From positions 246,953 through 310,952 of the forward strand of contig JAABSW010000001.1 in NCBI GenBank assembly GCA_011390155.1: a DNA stretch of 64,000 nt, given 5' to 3'. Of the stretch, positions 42,135 to 50,685 are shown piece after piece. The notes beneath the pieces are model-generated. The model had not been told where the DNA came from. It was given only the letters and a program-made list of their open reading frames with translations, and searched no databases. Position numbers and translations under genes: made by a program. Numbering within the stretch: the first letter of the stretch is position 1; each line of letters begins with the position of its first letter. Source of the stretch: Clostridiaceae bacterium (GTDB taxonomy: Bacteria; Bacillota; Clostridia; Peptostreptococcales; Tindalliaceae).

Positions 42135-43931
42135 ATGGATTTGTATCGATCCCACGTGCTTGTGTGCGGCGGTACTGGTTGTGCATCTTCAGAATCAGGG
42201 AGAATAATAGACAATTTTAACGAACTACTAATTGAACACGGTCTTGATAAAGAAGTTAAAATCGTTAAAACTGGATGCTTCGGATTGTGCGAAGCGGGTC
42301 CGGTTGTCGTTGTATACCCTGAGGGTGCATTCTACAGTATGATAAAAGTTTCAGATGTTCCAACGATTGTGGAGGAACACCTGTTGAAAGGACGTATTGT
42401 GACAGATTTGTTGTATAAAGACCATACAACGTCTGAAACAATGAATTCTATTGATGAAGTTGGATTTTATAAGAAACAGAGACGTGTAGCACTTCGAAAT
42501 TGTGGTGTGATTAATCCTGAATCAATTGAAGAATACATAGCCTTTGACGGTTATCAAGCGTTGGGCAATGTTCTTACTGAAATGTCACCGAATCAAGTCA
42601 TCGATATCGTTAAGCGTTCAGGACTTAGAGGAAGAGGCGGTGGAGGATTTCCAACAGGCACGAAATGGGAATTTACCCAAAAGGCAGTAGGCGATCTGAA
42701 GTATGTTGCCTGTAATGCAGATGAAGGTGACCCGGGTGCCTTTATGGATCGGTCGGTATTAGAAGGTGACCCACATGCCATTGTGGAAGCAATGGCCATC
42801 GCAGGTTATGCTGTAGGGGCAAGTAAGGGGTTTGTTTATGTGCGTGCAGAATACCCCATCGCTGTTAAAAGGCTTCAGATTGCCATTGACCAGGCGAAAG
42901 AAAACGGGTTGTTGGGAGAAGATATTTTTGGCACTGGCTTTAATTTTGATATGGAAATAAGGTTGGGTGCGGGAGCGTTTGTGTGTGGCGAAGAAACTGC
43001 TTTGATTGCCTCTATTGAAGGTAAGAGAGGAATGCCAAGGGTTCGCCCGCCATTCCCTGCAGTAAAAGGAATTTTTGACAAACCAACCCTCTTAAACAAT
43101 GTGGAAACCTTTGCTAACATTCCACAAATAATTTTAAAAGGCGCTGAATGGTTTGCAAGTATCGGTACTGAAAAATCCAAGGGAACCAAGGTGTTTGCCC
43201 TTGCAGGAAAAATAAATAATACTGGGTTGCTGGAAATACCAATGGGGACAACCTTGAGAGAAGCTATTTATGATGTTGGAGGTGGCATTCCAAACGGGAA
43301 GGCTTTTAAAGCAGTCCAGACGGGGGGACCTTCCGGTGGTTGCATTCCAGCGGAATATTTGGATACACCGATTGACTATGACAATCTGATTGCTTTGGGC
43401 TCAATGATGGGTTCCGGAGGGATGATTGTATTGGACGAAGATAACTGTATGGTTGATGTTGCCAGGTTCTTTTTGGACTTCACTGAAGAAGAATCCTGCG
43501 GAAAGTGCACTCCCTGTAGAGAAGGCACTAAGCGTATGCACGAATTGCTTGATAAAATTGTTGATGGTAAAGGGACAATGGATGATGTAGCAAAACTGGA
43601 AACCCTGGCGAAAACCATTAAGGGAGCCTCTCTTTGTGGATTAGGCCAGACAGCACCGAATCCTGTATTATCCACTCTCAAGTACTTCAGACATGAATAC
43701 GAGGCACATGTTCTTGATCATAAATGCCCTGCCGGTGTGTGTTCGGCCTTGTTACAATACCTGGTGGTACCCGACTTGTGCAAGAAATGTGGTATTTGTG
43801 CAGCAAAATGTCCTGTAAACTGTATCAGTGGAGTTAAAGGAAAAGAAGTTTATTTAATCGATCAGGACAAATGCATAAAATGTGGTGCTTGTATGGATGC
43901 TTGTCCCTTTAAAGCTATTAAGAAGGGATAA
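42135..43931 (+). CDS. NuoF/HndC-like NAD(P)H-binding flavoprotein subunit
   Basis: The 598-residue subunit has an N-terminal [2Fe-2S] thioredoxin-like domain (Cys 11, Cys 16 and the TGCFGLCEAGP pair), the FMN/NADH NuoF core with GRGGGGFPTGTKWE and GAGAFVCGEETALI, and a [4Fe-4S] SLBB-following domain (ESCGKCTPCREGT about 454-466, LCGLGQTAPNP about 500). Two C-terminal [4Fe-4S] ferredoxin motifs follow (CKKCGICAAKCPVNC, CIKCGACMDACPFKA). It oxidises or reduces NAD(P) and in related complexes bifurcates electrons at FMN. ATG follows AAGGAGGGTCAAC. Confidence 0.94.
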   Translation: MDLYRSHVLVCGGTGCASSESGRIIDNFNELLIEHGLDKEVKIVKTGCFGLCEAGPVVVVYPEGAFYSMIKVSDVPTIVEEHLLKGRIVTDLLYKDHTTSETMNSIDEVGFYKKQRRVALRNCGVINPESIEEYIAFDGYQALGNVLTEMSPNQVIDIVKRSGLRGRGGGGFPTGTKWEFTQKAVGDLKYVACNADEGDPGAFMDRSVLEGDPHAIVEAMAIAGYAVGASKGFVYVRAEYPIAVKRLQIAIDQAKENGLLGEDIFGTGFNFDMEIRLGAGAFVCGEETALIASIEGKRGMPRVRPPFPAVKGIFDKPTLLNNVETFANIPQIILKGAEWFASIGTEKSKGTKVFALAGKINNTGLLEIPMGTTLREAIYDVGGGIPNGKAFKAVQTGGPSGGCIPAEYLDTPIDYDNLIALGSMMGSGGMIVLDEDNCMVDVARFFLDFTEEESCGKCTPCREGTKRMHELLDKIVDGKGTMDDVAKLETLAKTIKGASLCGLGQTAPNPVLSTLKYFRHEYEAHVLDHKCPAGVCSALLQYLVVPDLCKKCGICAAKCPVNCISGVKGKEVYLIDQDKCIKCGACMDACPFKAIKKG

Positions 43932-43965
43932 GTGAAATTATATTTATTAGCAAAGGAGGATTAGA

Positions 43966-46638
43966 ATGATCACTTTGAATATAAATGGTTTCGAAGTTGA
44001 AATCAAAGAAGGCAGCACCATTTATCAGGCTGCATCGAGCATTGGGGTTAAAATTCCAACGCTATGTCATGACGAAAGGCTTAAACCCCATGGATCATGT
44101 CGCATCTGCGTTGTAGAGGTGGAAGGAGCCAGGTCTTTGGTTGCATCATGCAGCACTCCTGCTTCCAATGGTATGGTTGTCCACACGGAAAGTGAATCTG
44201 TTATTACAGCAAGAAGGGAAATACTGGACCTCATGCTGGCCAATCATCCATTAGATTGTTTGACATGTGAAAAAGCTGGACGTTGTACATTGCAAGACCT
44301 TTGTTATCAGTATGATATCGAAGAAAGTTCTTTTGATGGAAAGAAAAAGAAATATGAGAAAGACACATCCAACGAGTTCTACTATGCTGATCAGACCAAG
44401 TGCATTCTTTGTGGAAAATGTGTATACGTTTGTTCTCAGGTGCAAAATACTGATGCCATTTGTTTTGTTGACAGGGGGTTTGAAACACACGTTGGAACAC
44501 CTTTTGACCTGGGTTTGGCTAAATCAACATGTGTATCTTGTGGAAACTGCGTCGCAGCATGTCCTGTAGGCGCGTTGATGCCTAAACGAAAGGAAAAATT
44601 TCGTTATTGGGAAATAGATAAGGTGAAAACAACCTGTTCCTATTGTGGCGTTGGTTGTCAAATGGAATTGCTTGTTAAGGATAATAAAGTTGTGGAGGTT
44701 GAACCGGTCAAAGGACATTCCAATGATGGAATGCTATGTGTAAAGGGCCGTTTTTCCTACGACTTTATAAACCATTCATCAAGATTGAAAAAACCAATGG
44801 TAAGAAAAAATGGTGTGTTGGAAGAAGTTTCCTGGGATGAAGCCTATGATGTTATCGCCAATAAAATCACAGAAGTAAAAGAAAGTGACGGTGCCGATGC
44901 CATCACGGGATTTTCATCTGCCAGGGCCTTAACAGAAGAAAATTATTTGATGACCAAGTTAATGCGTGCTGTGATTGGAACAAATAACATTGATCATTGT
45001 GCGCGTCTCTGACATTCCTCTACAGTTGCAGGTCTTGCAACTACACTGGGAAGCGGAGCAATGACCAATGGTATTGCAGATATACAAAAAGCAGATGCTT
45101 TATTTGTGACAGGATCAAACACAACAGAATCTCATCCCGTAATTGGTGCTCAGATAAAAAGAGCAGCCAGAAATGGTGCAAAACTTATTGTAGCCGATCC
45201 GAGAAAAATTCCATTGGCAGAAGAAGCGGATATTTTCCTGAAAATCAAGCCTGGTACGAGTATTGCACTACACAATGCCATGATGAATGTTATTATAAAC
45301 GAAGGCCTGCAAGACGATAAATACATTAGAGAAAACACAGAAAATTACGAAGAACTGGTTGAGAGCCTTAAAAAATACTCGCTGGAATATGCGGCAGAAA
45401 TTACTGGCGTTGAAGCATACCTCATTCGAGAAGCAGCTATCATGTATGCAAGTGCTGAAGCAGCTTCAATCCTTTATTGCATGGGAATTACCCAGCACAC
45501 AAATGGAACAGAAACAGTTATGAGTCTGTCAAACCTTGCTTTGATAACGGGTAATATCGGTAAAGTGGGGACTGGTGTTAATCCGTTAAGGGGTCAAAAC
45601 AATGTGCAAGGTGCCTGTGATATGGGAGCTCTTCCCAACGTCTATACAGGGTATCAGCCCGTTACCAATACAGGAGCTCGAGAAAAATTTGAACAGGCTT
45701 GGGGTGTCAAGCTTTCTGATAAAATTGGACTTACTGTCACTGAGACTTTTAAAGCAATCGATGAAGATCGCGTTAAAATGCTTTATATTTGCGGAGAGAA
45801 CCCTATGATTTCTGATCCCGATACACATCATGCAGAAAGAGCACTGGATAAAGTGTTTTTAGTAGTACAGGACTTGTTCCTGACGGAAACAGCAGAATTG
45901 GCAGATGTGGTATTGCCAGCAGCTTCTTTTGCAGAAAAAGATGGAACATTTGTAAATACTGAAAGACGCATACAAAGGGTGAGAAAGGCTGTTGAAGCTC
46001 CTGGTGAAGCTAAACCTGATTGGATCATCTTTATGGAATTGATGAATCGCCTGGGATACGAAGAGCATTTTAACAGTGCTGAAGAAATATTTGAGGAAAT
46101 CCGTCAACTAACACCGCAGTACGCAGGGGTCACGTATGAACGGATCAAAAATAAAGGTATTCAATGGCCATGCCCAACATTGGATCACCCAGGAACTAAT
46201 GTGCTTCATGCAGGTAAACCTGCAAGAGGTGCAGGATTCTTAAAACCTGTTGAACACCTTGAATCTCTGGAAATAGGAGAGGATAAGTATCCGTTGGTGA
46301 TGACGACAGGCAGGATGCTTTACCAATACCATACAAGAACGATGACGGGTAAAACCGAAGGTATTAATCTAATAGCACCAGAGCTTTATGCAGAAATCAA
46401 TCCATCCTTGGCTCAAGAGAAAGGAATAACTGATGGAGAAGTGGTAAAGGTAACATCAAGAAGAGGTTCTGTGACCATGAAAGCTAAGGTGACTGACCGC
46501 GTTAATAAAGAAGTTGTTTTTGTTCCTTTCCACTGGGACAGTGGAGCCAATGTACTTACCAATGGGGATGAGTTGGATAAATACTGTAAAATTCCAGGAC
46601 TTAAAGTAACCGGGGTTAATATTGAAAAAGCAGATTAA
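43966..46638 (+). CDS. fdhA: Formate dehydrogenase catalytic subunit, selenocysteine-containing (NuoG-type N-terminus)
   Basis: One continuous 890-residue reading frame interrupted only by an in-frame TGA at 45010-45012 (residue 349). The context HCARL-U-HSSTVAGL matches the selenocysteine site of formate dehydrogenase H family proteins, and a SECIS hairpin follows. Domains: [2Fe-2S] (CHDERLKPHGSCRICVV, residues about 34-62), His-Cys [4Fe-4S] (HPLDCLTCEKAGRC), two [4Fe-4S] ferredoxin motifs (CILCGKCVYVCS, CVSCGNCVAACP), the molybdopterin-domain [4Fe-4S] (CSYCGVGC), then the Mo/W bis-MGD domains to the C-terminal dinucleotide-binding domain (FVPFHWDSGANVLT). It lacks a Tat signal, so it is cytosolic. 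It oxidises formate or reduces CO2 with the three upstream diaphorase subunits. Confidence 0.95.
45013..45052 (+). promoter_or_regulatory. Bacterial SECIS element in fdhA
   Basis: Twelve bases after the TGA, GTTGCA (45025-45030) pairs with TGCAAC (45036-45041) around a GGTCT loop, the same apical loop sequence as in E. coli fdhF, which binds SelB. A TTCC (45015-45018) can pair with GGAA (45049-45052) as a lower helix. The element directs Sec insertion at 45010-45012. Confidence 0.9.
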
Positions 46639-46708
46639 TTGTATGTAAGTATAGGTAGTAACATAAATGGGTATGATGGTTATAAGTTGATATTAAGGAG
46701 GTGCTTTT

Positions 46709-47209
46709 GTGAATCAAAACTACAAGAATATTATTCGTTATGCCATGGAGAGAGAGTTGCAAGGTGTTGATTTTTTTCGTCAGCAGGCAGAGAAAGTGAA
46801 TTTAGCCAGTGCAAAAGACATGTTATTGAGGTTATCTGAAATTGAAATGGACCACTATGAATACCTGAAAGAGCAGTTGGATCACTTTGAACAATACAAA
46901 ATATTTAAGGAAGTTGATTTTGATCTTGACCGGGAAAAAAATATTTTTGAAGACCGGGCTGAGTCTGAGCAATTAGGTCAACAGATGACTGAGTCAATGA
47001 TTCCGGATATGAGCGTGCTGCGAACAGCCTATTTGATGGAAAAGGATTTTGCTGAATTTTATCAGGACACTGCTGATCAATCTGATGATCAAAATGCCAA
47101 AAAGCTGTTTAGTACCTTGGCTCTCTGGGAAAGAGGACATGAAAGAATGTTCAAGCAAGAATACCAACGATTAATGGATGACTATATGACCCAACCATGG
47201 GGAGGATGA
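46709..47209 (+). CDS. Rubrerythrin-like ferritin-fold protein
   Basis: The 166-residue four-helix protein has diiron-type ligands visible: Glu in AMERELQGVDFF, E..H in EIEMDHYEYL, Glu in LMEKDFAEFYQ, and E..H in LWERGHERMF. There is no C-terminal rubredoxin domain. It is probably a peroxide or oxygen-protective or iron-handling protein. GTG at 46709 follows a perfect TTAAGGAGGTG. It sits between fdhA and fdhD, which suggests protection of the oxygen-sensitive enzyme; that is inference. Confidence 0.85.
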   Translation: MNQNYKNIIRYAMERELQGVDFFRQQAEKVNLASAKDMLLRLSEIEMDHYEYLKEQLDHFEQYKIFKEVDFDLDREKNIFEDRAESEQLGQQMTESMIPDMSVLRTAYLMEKDFAEFYQDTADQSDDQNAKKLFSTLALWERGHERMFKQEYQRLMDDYMTQPWGG

Positions 47210-47234
47210 ATAACCGTGGCATGAATAGACTACG

Positions 47235-47270
47235 TCCGATATCTACTATGATATCGGGCATAGTTTTATG
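47235..47270 (+). terminator. Inverted repeat, possible terminator before fdhD
   Basis: 8-bp stem CCGATATC (47235-47242) with GATATCGG (47249-47256), 6-base loop, then GCATAG and only T4. The T-run is short, so termination may be partial and fdhD could still be read from the fdh promoter. Confidence 0.5.
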
Positions 47271-47297
47271 CATAAGAGATGTTGAGTGGAGGATATC

Positions 47298-48107
47298 ATG
47301 ACTCAAAAACCAGAGAAAATTACTAAAAAAGTGCCAATCATTAAATATTCAGCATTAGGAGTTATGAAAGAGGAAGACACAGTTATTGTTGAATACCCAC
47401 TTACAATATATCTAAATGACACTGAATGGATTACACTTTTGTGTTCTGGAGAAAACCAATACTACCTGGCCGTTGGATTCATGTATTCGGAAAGTATCAT
47501 AAAAACCATTAATGATATTGACAGATGGCATTTGAAAGAAGAAGAAGGAAAAATATTTTTATATGTTAACGAAAATGTTGTGTTGAGGGATAAGATGAAA
47601 GGAAAACGAACGATTACCACTGGTTGTGGCAAAGGTACAGTTTTTTATGACGTACTTGACTCGCTGACCACCAAACCATCTACGAGTAGTGCAACGATTA
47701 AAGCTGAAACCATCATCAAAAAAGCTTCTGAATTTCAAAAGAGGTCAAAATTATTCATTGATACTGGTGGGGTTCATGCATGTGCATTATATTTAAATGA
47801 AGATTTGGTTTGTTTTCACGAAGATATTGGAAGACACAATGCTCTCGATAAAATCATTGGACAGGTTTTAACTTCTCAACAAACAATAACAGAAGAGTGG
47901 TTATTGGTAAGCGGACGAATCTCTTCAGAGATAGTTCTAAAAGCATCAAGGATTAATATTGGTGTCCTTGTATCAAGATCTGCACCTACAGACTTAGCTA
48001 TTGAAATTGCAACAAATATTAATTTGACAATTATTGGATTTGCCAGAGGAAATCGATTTAATCTATATACTGGCAATGAAAGGGTTTTATTTGAAAGAAA
48101 TGAATGA
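47298..48107 (+). CDS. fdhD: Formate dehydrogenase accessory sulfurtransferase FdhD
   Basis: The 269-residue FdhD transfers sulfur from a cysteine desulfurase to the molybdenum or tungsten cofactor, which is required for formate dehydrogenase activity. The motif TTGCGKGTVFYDVL holds the conserved cysteine (first Cys of the E. coli CxxC); the second Cys is absent. SKLFIDTGGVHACAL (47755-47800), EDIGRHNALDKIIG and SGRISSEIVLKASR are family hallmarks. The frame opens at 47286, but GTGGAGGATATC favours ATG 47298. It is downstream of fdhA and upstream of moaA. Confidence 0.93.
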   Translation: MTQKPEKITKKVPIIKYSALGVMKEEDTVIVEYPLTIYLNDTEWITLLCSGENQYYLAVGFMYSESIIKTINDIDRWHLKEEEGKIFLYVNENVVLRDKMKGKRTITTGCGKGTVFYDVLDSLTTKPSTSSATIKAETIIKKASEFQKRSKLFIDTGGVHACALYLNEDLVCFHEDIGRHNALDKIIGQVLTSQQTITEEWLLVSGRISSEIVLKASRINIGVLVSRSAPTDLAIEIATNINLTIIGFARGNRFNLYTGNERVLFERNE

Positions 48108-48126
48108 TATAATCAAACGTATATAA

Positions 48127-48226
48127 GTTTTCCGAGTTAATGAATCTAAGGGAACTCGTTCCTATGGTCATTAACCAATGGGTATAAAAAGAAATTTTTA
48201 TGCCTCCCGTGATGGAAAGGAAAAAC
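48127..48226 (+). ncRNA. Molybdenum cofactor (Moco) riboswitch aptamer
   Basis: Structure seen in the leader of moaA: P1 TTTTCC (48128-48133) with GGAAAA (48219-48224); P2 GTTAATGA (48136-48143) with TCATTAAC (48168-48175). Inside P2 is the 11-nucleotide tetraloop receptor (TCTAAG 48145-48150, TATGG 48163-48167) around a GGAA/TTCC hairpin. P3, 48181-48190 with 48195-48204, is capped by a GAAA tetraloop (48191-48194) that would dock into that receptor. This matches the Moco RNA motif, in which a GNRA loop and receptor occur. The conserved GCCTCCC segment starts at 48202. The family binds molybdopterin cofactor or its tungsten form. Confidence 0.85.
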
Positions 48227-48233
48227 CCGTTGG

Positions 48234-48258
48234 GGATCCTTTCTGGATTCTTTTTTTT
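48234..48258 (+). terminator. Intrinsic terminator, expression platform of the Moco riboswitch
   Basis: Stem GGATCC (48234-48239) with GGATTC (48245-48250, one G-T pair), loop TTTCT, then T8. GAAAGGA at 48215-48221 can pair with TCCTTTC at 48237-48243 instead, an antiterminator that excludes the stem. Confidence 0.85.
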
Positions 48259-48300
48259 ATGAAAAATAATATGAATGATTCTGAGTCAGGAGGATAACCC

Positions 48301-49260
48301 ATGGCTGATCGTTATCATAGAAACATAACTTATATGCGCATATCTGTCACTGATTTATGCAACATGAGGTGCCAGTATTGCATGCCTGAGTATGGAGTTG
48401 AGAAAAAACCTCATGAAGAACTGTTAAGTTTCGAGGAAATTGTAGCAATCGTAAAAGCGAGTGTGCCTTTGGGCATAGAAAAGATTAGAATCACTGGCGG
48501 CGAACCGCTGGTACGTAATGGAATCATAGGATTGGTTGAACAGATAAAACAGGTGGATGGCATAAAAGAAATAGCCATGACTACAAATGGCTCGCTTTTG
48601 AAAAAAATGGCAAAACCACTTAAAGAAGCAGGGTTAACCAGGTTCAACATAAGCATCGATTCTTTGGATCCTGCGCGGTATAAAGAAATCACCAGAGGCG
48701 GTAATTTGTCTGATGTACTTGAAGGTATTGATACTGTTTTGGATCTGGGAATGACTCCTCTGAAACTCAATACCGTGGTCATAGGAGGCTTGAATGACCA
48801 TGAAGTGTCGGATTTTGCTGCTATGACAATTGATCGGCCCATTGATGTCAGATTTATTGAATTAATGCCTGTTGGGCAGGCAAGTCAATGGGCAAAAGAG
48901 CGATTCATTTCCAACGAAACATTGCTTGATCGCTTGGGCCTCATGGTGACAGAAGTCGCTGAAAAAGGAAGCCCTGCAAAATATTTCCGTTTACCGGGGG
49001 CAAAAGGACGCATTGGTTTTATCAATCCAATCAGCCATCATTTTTGTCATGAATGCAACCGTTTAAGACTGACAAGCGATGGAAAGCTCAAACCATGCTT
49101 GCATAGCAACGAAGAAATTGACTTAAGAACCGTTTTGAATAAACCAGAGCAGCAAATCACTCGCGTTATTGCTCAGGCCATCGACCATAAGCCTGAGAAG
49201 CATCAATTGGATCAGGAAAATATTTGTACTACGCGTAATATGTGTCAAATAGGAGGTTGA
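48301..49260 (+). CDS. moaA: GTP 3',8-cyclase MoaA
   Basis: The 319-residue radical-SAM enzyme makes the first intermediate of molybdopterin synthesis from GTP. The SAM [4Fe-4S] cysteines are in DLCNMRCQYCMP; ITGGEPLVRNG is the SAM-binding GGE motif; the second [4Fe-4S] is bound by HECNRLRLTSDGKLKPCL (C-x2-C-x13-C, first Cys at HFCHEC). The C-terminus ends in GG, required for activity in MoaA proteins. ATG follows CAGGAGGATAACCC. The Moco riboswitch controls it. Confidence 0.95.
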   Translation: MADRYHRNITYMRISVTDLCNMRCQYCMPEYGVEKKPHEELLSFEEIVAIVKASVPLGIEKIRITGGEPLVRNGIIGLVEQIKQVDGIKEIAMTTNGSLLKKMAKPLKEAGLTRFNISIDSLDPARYKEITRGGNLSDVLEGIDTVLDLGMTPLKLNTVVIGGLNDHEVSDFAAMTIDRPIDVRFIELMPVGQASQWAKERFISNETLLDRLGLMVTEVAEKGSPAKYFRLPGAKGRIGFINPISHHFCHECNRLRLTSDGKLKPCLHSNEEIDLRTVLNKPEQQITRVIAQAIDHKPEKHQLDQENICTTRNMCQIGG

Positions 49261-49272
49261 TTCACCATCAAA

Positions 49273-49689
49273 GTGGAGATGATACAATCTAAAAACGATA
49301 ACAATGAATGGACTAAAAATGATGAGATGGTTTTTAAATCTGAGGTTGATTCCAGTCATGATAAAAATGATGTGAGTCTAATAAGTAATAAGGCATACTT
49401 GGAAGCCAGACAGAGTATTCATAAAGGATTTTGCCACAACCGCTTTGAACCGAACCTTATTATTTCAATGAACAGTGACGAAGAAAACCAGATGAAAGTG
49501 GGTGTTGAGCTTGACATAGATGGTGTCAAGCTTTTTGTATTACGTAAAAAACATCGATGTCACCAACATTGTCCTTTGTTTATGATGAACAACCAGTCTT
49601 GCCAATGGATCAAATACATTTACTATGCTGGTATAAAAAAAGGGGGCAGGCTAAAAAAAGGTTCTTCAGTGGTCATTCGAACCCCTTGA
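49273..49689 (+). CDS. Shortened MOSC-like domain protein
   Basis: The 138-residue protein (GTG start, after AGGAGGTTGA with a 12-base gap; the start is uncertain) has a polar, low-complexity N-terminus. Its segments NRFEPNLII and, later, RCHQHCPLFMMNNQSCQW plus KKGGRLKKGSSVVI match the C-terminal half of MOSC domains (FRPNI, then the CH..C and GG-IK-GD signature). The N-terminal MOSC part with the GD-AHAG type motif is missing. MOSC domains deliver or handle sulfurated Mo cofactor. Its place directly after moaA under the riboswitch supports a Mo-cofactor role. It may be a remnant. Confidence 0.65.
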   Translation: MEMIQSKNDNNEWTKNDEMVFKSEVDSSHDKNDVSLISNKAYLEARQSIHKGFCHNRFEPNLIISMNSDEENQMKVGVELDIDGVKLFVLRKKHRCHQHCPLFMMNNQSCQWIKYIYYAGIKKGGRLKKGSSVVIRTP

Positions 49690-49690
49690 A

Positions 49691-49719
49691 TTGACTCAAA
49701 CTGAACAAACGGATATAAT
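49691..49719 (+). promoter_or_regulatory. Strong sigma-A promoter for the murB-rapZ-yvcK region
   Basis: TTGACT (49691-49696) and TATAAT (49714-49719) are 17 bases apart, 42 bases before the murB ATG. Confidence 0.82.
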
Positions 49720-49760
49720 ATTATCAGATGACAATCATAAAACAATGAGGTGAAATCCCG

Positions 49761-50672
49761 ATGTTAGAAAGCATCATTAGATCAGTTTACAGTGTTATTC
49801 ATTCCGAGAGAGTTTTTATTGATGAACCCATGAGTAAGCACACTTCCTTTCAGATAGGGGGGCCGGCAGACGTGTTGGTGGTTCCCAAGAATGAAGATGA
49901 ACTTCAACAAATTATCCAATTGTGTGAACGTCAGGCTATTCCTGTTTTGATTATGGGTAAAGGCAGTAATATGTTAGTGTCTGACATCGGTATAAGGGGT
50001 GTGGTTGTTAAACTTGGACGGGGTTTTAACAAGGTATATTTGCATCAAGAATATATATTTGTACAATCGGGGGTAACACTGAGAAGTCTTTCTCAGACAC
50101 TGTTGCAGCATTCATTAGCTGGTTTTGAATTTGCCGCAGGCATTCCCGGCACCTTAGGTGGTGCATTGGCCATGAATGCCGGTGCGTATGGCGGGGAAAT
50201 GAAAGATATTCTGGTTTCATGCAGAGTGATGAACCACGAAGGACTGGTTAAGGAGTTGTCCCGGGAGGAGTTGGAATTGGGTTACAGGAGCAGTCGGGTG
50301 CAAAAAACGAAAGAAATTATACTATCTGCAAAATTACAGTTTAAGAAAGGCAGTTATAAGCAGATTAAATTCATCATGGACGATTATTGGCAACGACGGA
50401 TCACCAAACAACCTTACTATATGCCCAGCGGAGGAAGTGTGTTTAAACGACCTGAAGGATACTTTGCCGGGAAATTGATTGAAGATTGCCAGTTAAAAGG
50501 AGCCTCTATAGGTGGCGCTATGGTTTCAGAGTTGCATGCAGGTTTTATTGTTAATACTGGAAACGCCACAGCTGAGGATGTTGTTCGGTTAATGGAGCTG
50601 ATACAAAAAAAGGTTAAAGAAAGATTTAATGTCGATTTAGAAGCTGAATTACGGGTTGTTGGCGTATCATGA
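49761..50672 (+). CDS. murB: UDP-N-acetylenolpyruvoylglucosamine reductase MurB
   Basis: The 303-residue FAD enzyme reduces UDP-GlcNAc-enolpyruvate to UDP-MurNAc in peptidoglycan synthesis. FAD-binding motifs are TSFQIGGPADVLVVP and GKGSNMLVSDIGIRG, with AGIPGTLGGALAMNAGAYGGEM; the catalytic Ser lies in MPSGGSVFKRP, and GYRSSRVQ is conserved. The start follows GAGGTGAAATCCCG. The gene leads into rapZ and yvcK, an order seen in many clostridia. It is cytosolic. Confidence 0.95.
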   Translation: MLESIIRSVYSVIHSERVFIDEPMSKHTSFQIGGPADVLVVPKNEDELQQIIQLCERQAIPVLIMGKGSNMLVSDIGIRGVVVKLGRGFNKVYLHQEYIFVQSGVTLRSLSQTLLQHSLAGFEFAAGIPGTLGGALAMNAGAYGGEMKDILVSCRVMNHEGLVKELSREELELGYRSSRVQKTKEIILSAKLQFKKGSYKQIKFIMDDYWQRRITKQPYYMPSGGSVFKRPEGYFAGKLIEDCQLKGASIGGAMVSELHAGFIVNTGNATAEDVVRLMELIQKKVKERFNVDLEAELRVVGVS

Positions 50673-50685
50673 AAGTGGTGAATAA

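Noticed and set aside
45010-45012. TGA within the formate dehydrogenase gene read as a frameshift or pseudogene
   Set aside because: The same frame continues without disturbance, and both the protein context and the downstream SECIS hairpin fit selenocysteine.
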